8,479 nt of DNA from Tannerellaceae bacterium (GTDB lineage Bacteria; Bacteroidota; Bacteroidia; Bacteroidales; Tannerellaceae): assembly GCA_031267775.1 (NCBI GenBank), contig JAIRYL010000170.1, positions 1 through 8,479 on the forward strand, read 5' to 3'. The notes beneath the pieces were generated by a model, which saw nothing but the letters and a program-made list of their open reading frames with translations, was not told where the DNA came from and ran no database searches. Of the stretch, positions 6,183 through 8,479 are shown piece by piece; the first letter of the stretch is position 1; each line of letters begins with the position of its first letter. The translations under genes and the position numbers were made by a program.

Positions 6183-6900
6183 GATAGGCGAATTTCATTT
6201 TCTGACAGAATCTTATTTATTAGATTTCCAGGGACGTATCGCCATCCCGATGATTGGCACATATCTTTTACAGGCAGCTTCCGCACATGCCGCCGAACGT
6301 GGGTTTGGGTTTAATGATATGAACAACTGTCATACGGCGTGGGTATTGTCGCGGCTGGCTATCGAAATGACCGAATATCCGGGTATGTCGGAAAATATAA
6401 CGCTTTATACCTGGATTGAAGAGGCTGCCCGTTTATTCACGAACCGTTGTTTTGAGTTGACAGACGCCAAAGGCAGGCCGTTTGGATTTGCGCGTTCTAT
6501 CTGGGCGGCCATCGACGTGGAGACGCGCCGCCCGACGCACCTGGATGTGGATGCGCTGAATGTATATAAAGCAGACAGGCCTTGCCCGATAGAAAAGCCG
6601 GGTAAGATCATTCCCGTAGAGAATGATACGCCCGGCCATCCCTATAAGGTAAAGTACAGCGATTTGGACGTCAACGGGCATTTGAACAGCATTAAATATA
6701 TAGAACATCTGTTGGATATGTTTGATATGGCAACATACATAGAAAAGGCTGTCAGCCGCTTTGAAATAGCTTATTTATCGGAGGGAAGATATGGTATGCC
6801 GCTAACGCTTCATGCGGCGGAAACATCTCCGGATAAGTACAGTATGGCTATTTGTCACGAAGGAAAGGCTATCAGCCGCGCGATGGTAACATGGAGGTAA
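6169..6900 (+). CDS. Acyl-ACP thioesterase (double hotdog)
   Basis: Releases free fatty acids from acyl carrier protein in the cytosol. The 243 residues match the bacterial FatA/FatB-like family (PF01643) with two hotdog halves: residues about 5-130 (FHFLTESYLLDF, the GRIAIPMIGTYLLQAA helix, then WVLSRLAIEMTEYP) and about 150-243 (YKVKYSDLDVNGHLNSIKYIEHLLD). The catalytic set of plant thioesterases is seen as D167, N169 and H171, with a glutamate 34 residues on (E205 in YLSEGRYG). ATG 6169 overlaps ilvN by 14 nt. The same gene sits in this position in Bacteroides ilv operons; I recall that the B. thetaiotaomicron protein has a solved structure. A link to branched-chain fatty acids, whose primers come from the same keto acids, is inference from the neighbours. 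Acyl specificity cannot be read. Confidence 0.88.
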   Translation: MEKSKIGEFHFLTESYLLDFQGRIAIPMIGTYLLQAASAHAAERGFGFNDMNNCHTAWVLSRLAIEMTEYPGMSENITLYTWIEEAARLFTNRCFELTDAKGRPFGFARSIWAAIDVETRRPTHLDVDALNVYKADRPCPIEKPGKIIPVENDTPGHPYKVKYSDLDVNGHLNSIKYIEHLLDMFDMATYIEKAVSRFEIAYLSEGRYGMPLTLHAAETSPDKYSMAICHEGKAISRAMVTWR

Positions 6901-6934
6901 ATCCGTCAGGAGTCGGTTTAAAGAGAAATTGATC

Positions 6935-7009
6935 ATGAGATTTAGTAGTTATAGTTTAAAAACAAATCCTATCCATTTTCAAGAAGATATGGGGAAGGCT
7001 TATTATTAA
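6935..7009 (+). CDS. Possible 24-residue small ORF before ilvC
   Basis: In the 115-nt gap between the thioesterase gene and ilvC an ATG at 6935 opens a 24-codon frame (begins MRFSSYSLKTNPIHF, ends MGKAYY) that stops only 6 nt before the ilvC ATG. It has no run of Ile, Leu or Val, no transmembrane segment and no family I recognise. No terminator hairpin follows it, so it is not a second attenuator. It may be a real coupled small protein, an upstream ORF tuning ilvC translation, or chance. Confidence 0.25.
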   Translation: MRFSSYSLKTNPIHFQEDMGKAYY

Positions 7010-7015
7010 AAGTTT

Positions 7016-8062
7016 ATGGCAGAAATGAATTTTGGCGGCGTAGTAGAAAATGTAGTTACCCGCGATGAATTTCCATTAGAGAAAGCAAGAGAAGTGTTGA
7101 AAGATGAAACGATCGCAGTGATCGGGTATGGCGTGCAAGGGCCGGGTCAGAGTTTGAACCTTAGGGACAACGGTTTCAATGTGATTGTAGGCCAGCGTAA
7201 AGGCGGCAAAACGTGGGATAAGGCTGTAGCCGACGGCTGGACGCCGGGTGAAACCCTGTTTGATATTGAAGAAGCCTGCCGGAAGGCGACGATTGTGCAG
7301 TATCTGCTTTCGGATGCAGCCCAGATTGAAGTATGGCCGCGTATCAGGAAGTATCTGACAGGGGGGAAAGCTTTGTATTTCTCTCATGGTTTTGGCATTA
7401 CGTATAAGGAACGGACGAATATCATCCCTCCGGCGGATATTGACGTGATATTGGTGGCGCCGAAAGGTTCGGGAACCAGTCTTCGCCGGATGTTTTTACA
7501 GGGACGCGGGCTAAATTCCAGTTTTGCTATTTATCAAGACGCTACCGGCAAGGCTTGGGAGCGCGTGGTAGCTCTGGGTATCGGGGTTGGTTCAGGCTAT
7601 TTGTTTGAAACGACTTTCAAGAGAGAAGTATATTCCGACTTAACGGGCGAACGGGGCACCTTAATGGGAGCGATACAGGGTTTACTTCTTGCGCAATATG
7701 AAGTATTGCGCCAAAATGGACACAGCCCGTCCGAAGCGTTCAACGAAACGGTAGAAGAACTCACCCAATCCTTAATGCCGTTATTTGCAGAAAACGGGAT
7801 GGATTGGATGTATGCCAATTGTTCCACAACGGCTCAGCGCGGCGCATTGGACTGGATGACCCCTTTCCACGACATAACCAAACCGGTATTTGAAAAACTG
7901 TATGCCGAAGTAGCGTCGGGCCACGAAGCGCAACGCTCTATCGACTCCAACAGCAAACCCGATTACCGTGAAAAACTGGAAGAAGAATTAAAAACGCTCC
8001 GCGAAAGCGAAATGTGGCGTACCGGCGCCGTCGTACGCAAACTGCGTCCCGAAAATAATTAA
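7016..8062 (+). CDS. ilvC: Ketol-acid reductoisomerase
   Basis: Isomerises and reduces 2-acetolactate and 2-aceto-2-hydroxybutyrate to the dihydroxy acids that IlvD uses; needs Mg and NAD(P)H. The 348 residues fit the short-form class. The N-terminal Rossmann domain has IAVIGYGVQGPGQSLNLRDNG (33-53), with GPGQ in place of the more usual GHAH-type segment, and the cofactor loop GQRKGGKTWDKA (59-70), whose basic residues favour NADPH. Active-site residues are all present: H124 in YFSHGFG, the metal ligands D208 and E212 in SDLTGERG, E244 and E248 in NETVEEL, and S270 in ANCSTTAQRGA. The C-terminus RKLRPENN is typical of Bacteroidetes IlvC. It follows the thioesterase gene after 115 nt with no terminator or clear promoter between, so it probably shares the ilv transcript. 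Confidence 0.96.
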   Translation: MAEMNFGGVVENVVTRDEFPLEKAREVLKDETIAVIGYGVQGPGQSLNLRDNGFNVIVGQRKGGKTWDKAVADGWTPGETLFDIEEACRKATIVQYLLSDAAQIEVWPRIRKYLTGGKALYFSHGFGITYKERTNIIPPADIDVILVAPKGSGTSLRRMFLQGRGLNSSFAIYQDATGKAWERVVALGIGVGSGYLFETTFKREVYSDLTGERGTLMGAIQGLLLAQYEVLRQNGHSPSEAFNETVEELTQSLMPLFAENGMDWMYANCSTTAQRGALDWMTPFHDITKPVFEKLYAEVASGHEAQRSIDSNSKPDYREKLEEELKTLRESEMWRTGAVVRKLRPENN

Positions 8063-8126
8063 ACGTATACCCCCTATCTTAACAAACCGCTGTATACGCG
8101 ACCCATACGTACAGTGGCGCGAGAGG

Positions 8127-8156
8127 CTCTCCCTGCCGGATATATCGGCAGGGGAG
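8127..8156. terminator. GC-rich hairpin after ilvC, possible operon end
   Basis: CCCTGCCG (8131-8138) pairs with CGGCAGGG (8146-8153), and beyond one bulged T the outer CTC (8127-8129) pairs with GAG (8154-8156). Only three T follow on the plus strand and none on the minus strand, so it is not a classical intrinsic terminator. It lies between ilvC and the convergent transposase frame that stops at 8158, where a shared terminator or the end palindrome of an IS200-like element would be expected. Confidence 0.4.
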
Positions 8157-8157
8157 T

Positions 8158-8479
8158 TTACGGATCGCCTGCAAAATCTTGTGTTTCTTCACAGACCGCA
8201 GGTCTGAATGTAAATAACCCCCAATGAAGCGTAGCGATTGGGGGATAGCATGATACCTCCTCCCTCCCCGTCAATCTAAAGGCAGGGTTGAATAGCTGTT
8301 CATGCGGCTGGGGAACTTCCGGAACAATCCCGTTTTCTCTGTAAATGCGTTCATATTCTTCACCGGTACTCGCTTTTTTGTGACGTCCCTGCTGATTAAT
8401 GATATAGCGGATAATTTTCCCGCTGGCGCGGACTTGCAGTCCGTGCCTGTCGGTAATCGATAATCCGGCAACATGTAAA
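8158..8479 (-). CDS. C-terminal part of an IS200-like (Y1) transposase, probably a remnant
   Basis: The minus-strand frame is open from the window edge to TAA at 8160-8158, 106 codons with the start outside. Residues 21-52 (KIIRYIINQQGRHKK, then an acidic EEY and ENGIV) follow the C-terminal pattern of Bacteroidales IS200-like transposases (YI..Q..HHK....EEY....ENG). Y25 and Q29 have the Y-x-x-x-Q spacing of the Y1 active site, where the tyrosine forms the covalent bond to DNA. HVAGLSI (2-8) lines up with the usual strand before this helix, but the linker DRHGLQVRAS (11-19 region) is encoded by a palindrome. After residue 52 the family match ends and the frame runs on through two more palindromes, so the natural stop may be lost. 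The HUH motif would lie outside the window. Whether it is active is unknown. Confidence 0.55.
   Translation of the reverse strand, partial: LHVAGLSITDRHGLQVRASGKIIRYIINQQGRHKKASTGEEYERIYRENGIVPEVPQPHEQLFNPAFRLTGREEVSCYPPIATLHWGLFTFRPAVCEETQDFAGDP
8192..8206. repeat. Perfect short palindrome CAGACC-GCA-GGTCTG
   Basis: A perfect 6-bp stem with a three-base loop GCA. It lies 3' of the conserved part of the transposase frame. Its core GACCGCAGGTC resembles the core of the palindrome at 8431-8441 (GACTTGCAGTC): same outer GAC/GTC ends and GCAG in the middle. Short GC-rich palindromes of this kind are typical of REP or IS200-type elements. Confidence 0.5.
8218..8244. repeat. Palindrome CCCCCAAT ... 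ATTGGGGG
   Basis: CCCCCAAT (8218-8225) and ATTGGGGG (8237-8244) are a perfect 8-bp inverted repeat around an 11-base loop. On the minus strand it is translated within the transposase frame after the conserved part. It may be an end hairpin of an IS200-like element or a member of a genomic repeat family. No T-tract follows on either strand, so a terminator role is unlikely. Confidence 0.5.
8425..8447. repeat. REP-like palindrome inside the transposase frame
   Basis: GGCGCGGACT (8425-8434) pairs with AGTCCGTGCC (8438-8447) over 10 bp with one G-T pair and the loop TGC. On the minus strand it encodes HGLQVRA, placed just before the helix with the catalytic tyrosine. From memory, sequences of the form GCGGACTTGCAGTCCG are found repeatedly in Bacteroidales genomes; this could not be checked here. 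Confidence 0.55.

Noticed and set aside
6901..7015. Separate promoter or second attenuator for ilvC
   Set aside because: No TAnnTTTG match and no hairpin with a T-tract; the small ORF there has no branched-chain residue run.
8064..8098. Inverted repeat CGTATAC (8064-8070) and GTATACG (8092-8098) after ilvC
   Set aside because: Only 7 bp with a self-palindromic core and a 21-nt spacer; no sign of function.
8271..8474. 67-codon minus-strand frame with an ATG at 8474
   Set aside because: The neighbouring minus frame matches an IS200-like transposase C-terminus with its active-site spacing, so this frame is its shadow.
1..8479. CRISPR array, tRNA or rRNA genes
   Set aside because: No regularly spaced direct repeats and no tRNA-like or rRNA-like sequence were seen.

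Overview
The window looks like chromosomal DNA from a member of the Bacteroidales. The gene order ilvD-ilvB-ilvN-acyl-ACP thioesterase-ilvC is the one known from Bacteroides and relatives, the best promoter match is of the Bacteroides type (TAnnTTTG), and start codons mostly lack strong Shine-Dalgarno sequences. Genus cannot be read safely; a Parabacteroides/Tannerella-like organism is only a guess.

Left part (1-1810): AT-rich and unlike the rest. A hairpin with a T-tract (35-90) lies beside a possible minus-strand gene start at 32. The hairpin's right arm and T-tract run into the 5' end of a beta-helix glycoside hydrolase-like gene (74-1576) that lacks a normal signal peptide, so this gene looks 5'-truncated or fused to foreign upstream DNA. 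About 230 bp of AT-rich DNA without a gene follows.

Centre (1811-8062): a branched-chain amino acid operon. A Bacteroides-type promoter (1811-1843) leads into a roughly 160-nt leader. The leader encodes a 26-residue peptide in which 13 residues are Ile, Leu or Val, nine of them consecutive. It is followed by a perfect 10-bp terminator hairpin with a T6 tract just before ilvD. The end of the leader-peptide gene is exactly complementary to the left arm of the terminator, which is the layout of a ribosome-mediated transcription attenuator. IlvB/IlvN (acetolactate synthase), IlvC (ketol-acid reductoisomerase) and IlvD (dihydroxyacid dehydratase) carry out the shared steps of Ile and Val synthesis and make the keto acid precursor of Leu. 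The acyl-ACP thioesterase between ilvN and ilvC ties fatty acid release to this operon. A 24-codon ORF sits just before ilvC.

Right end (8063-8479): after ilvC comes a GC-rich hairpin, then on the minus strand the C-terminal part of an IS200-like (Y1) transposase that runs off the window. Its reading frame passes through three hairpin palindromes, one of them next to the catalytic tyrosine helix. This suggests a REP/IS200-type element or its remnant beside the operon.

The most interesting system is the ilv leader attenuator. The truncated hydrolase gene and the palindrome-rich transposase end are secondary points.
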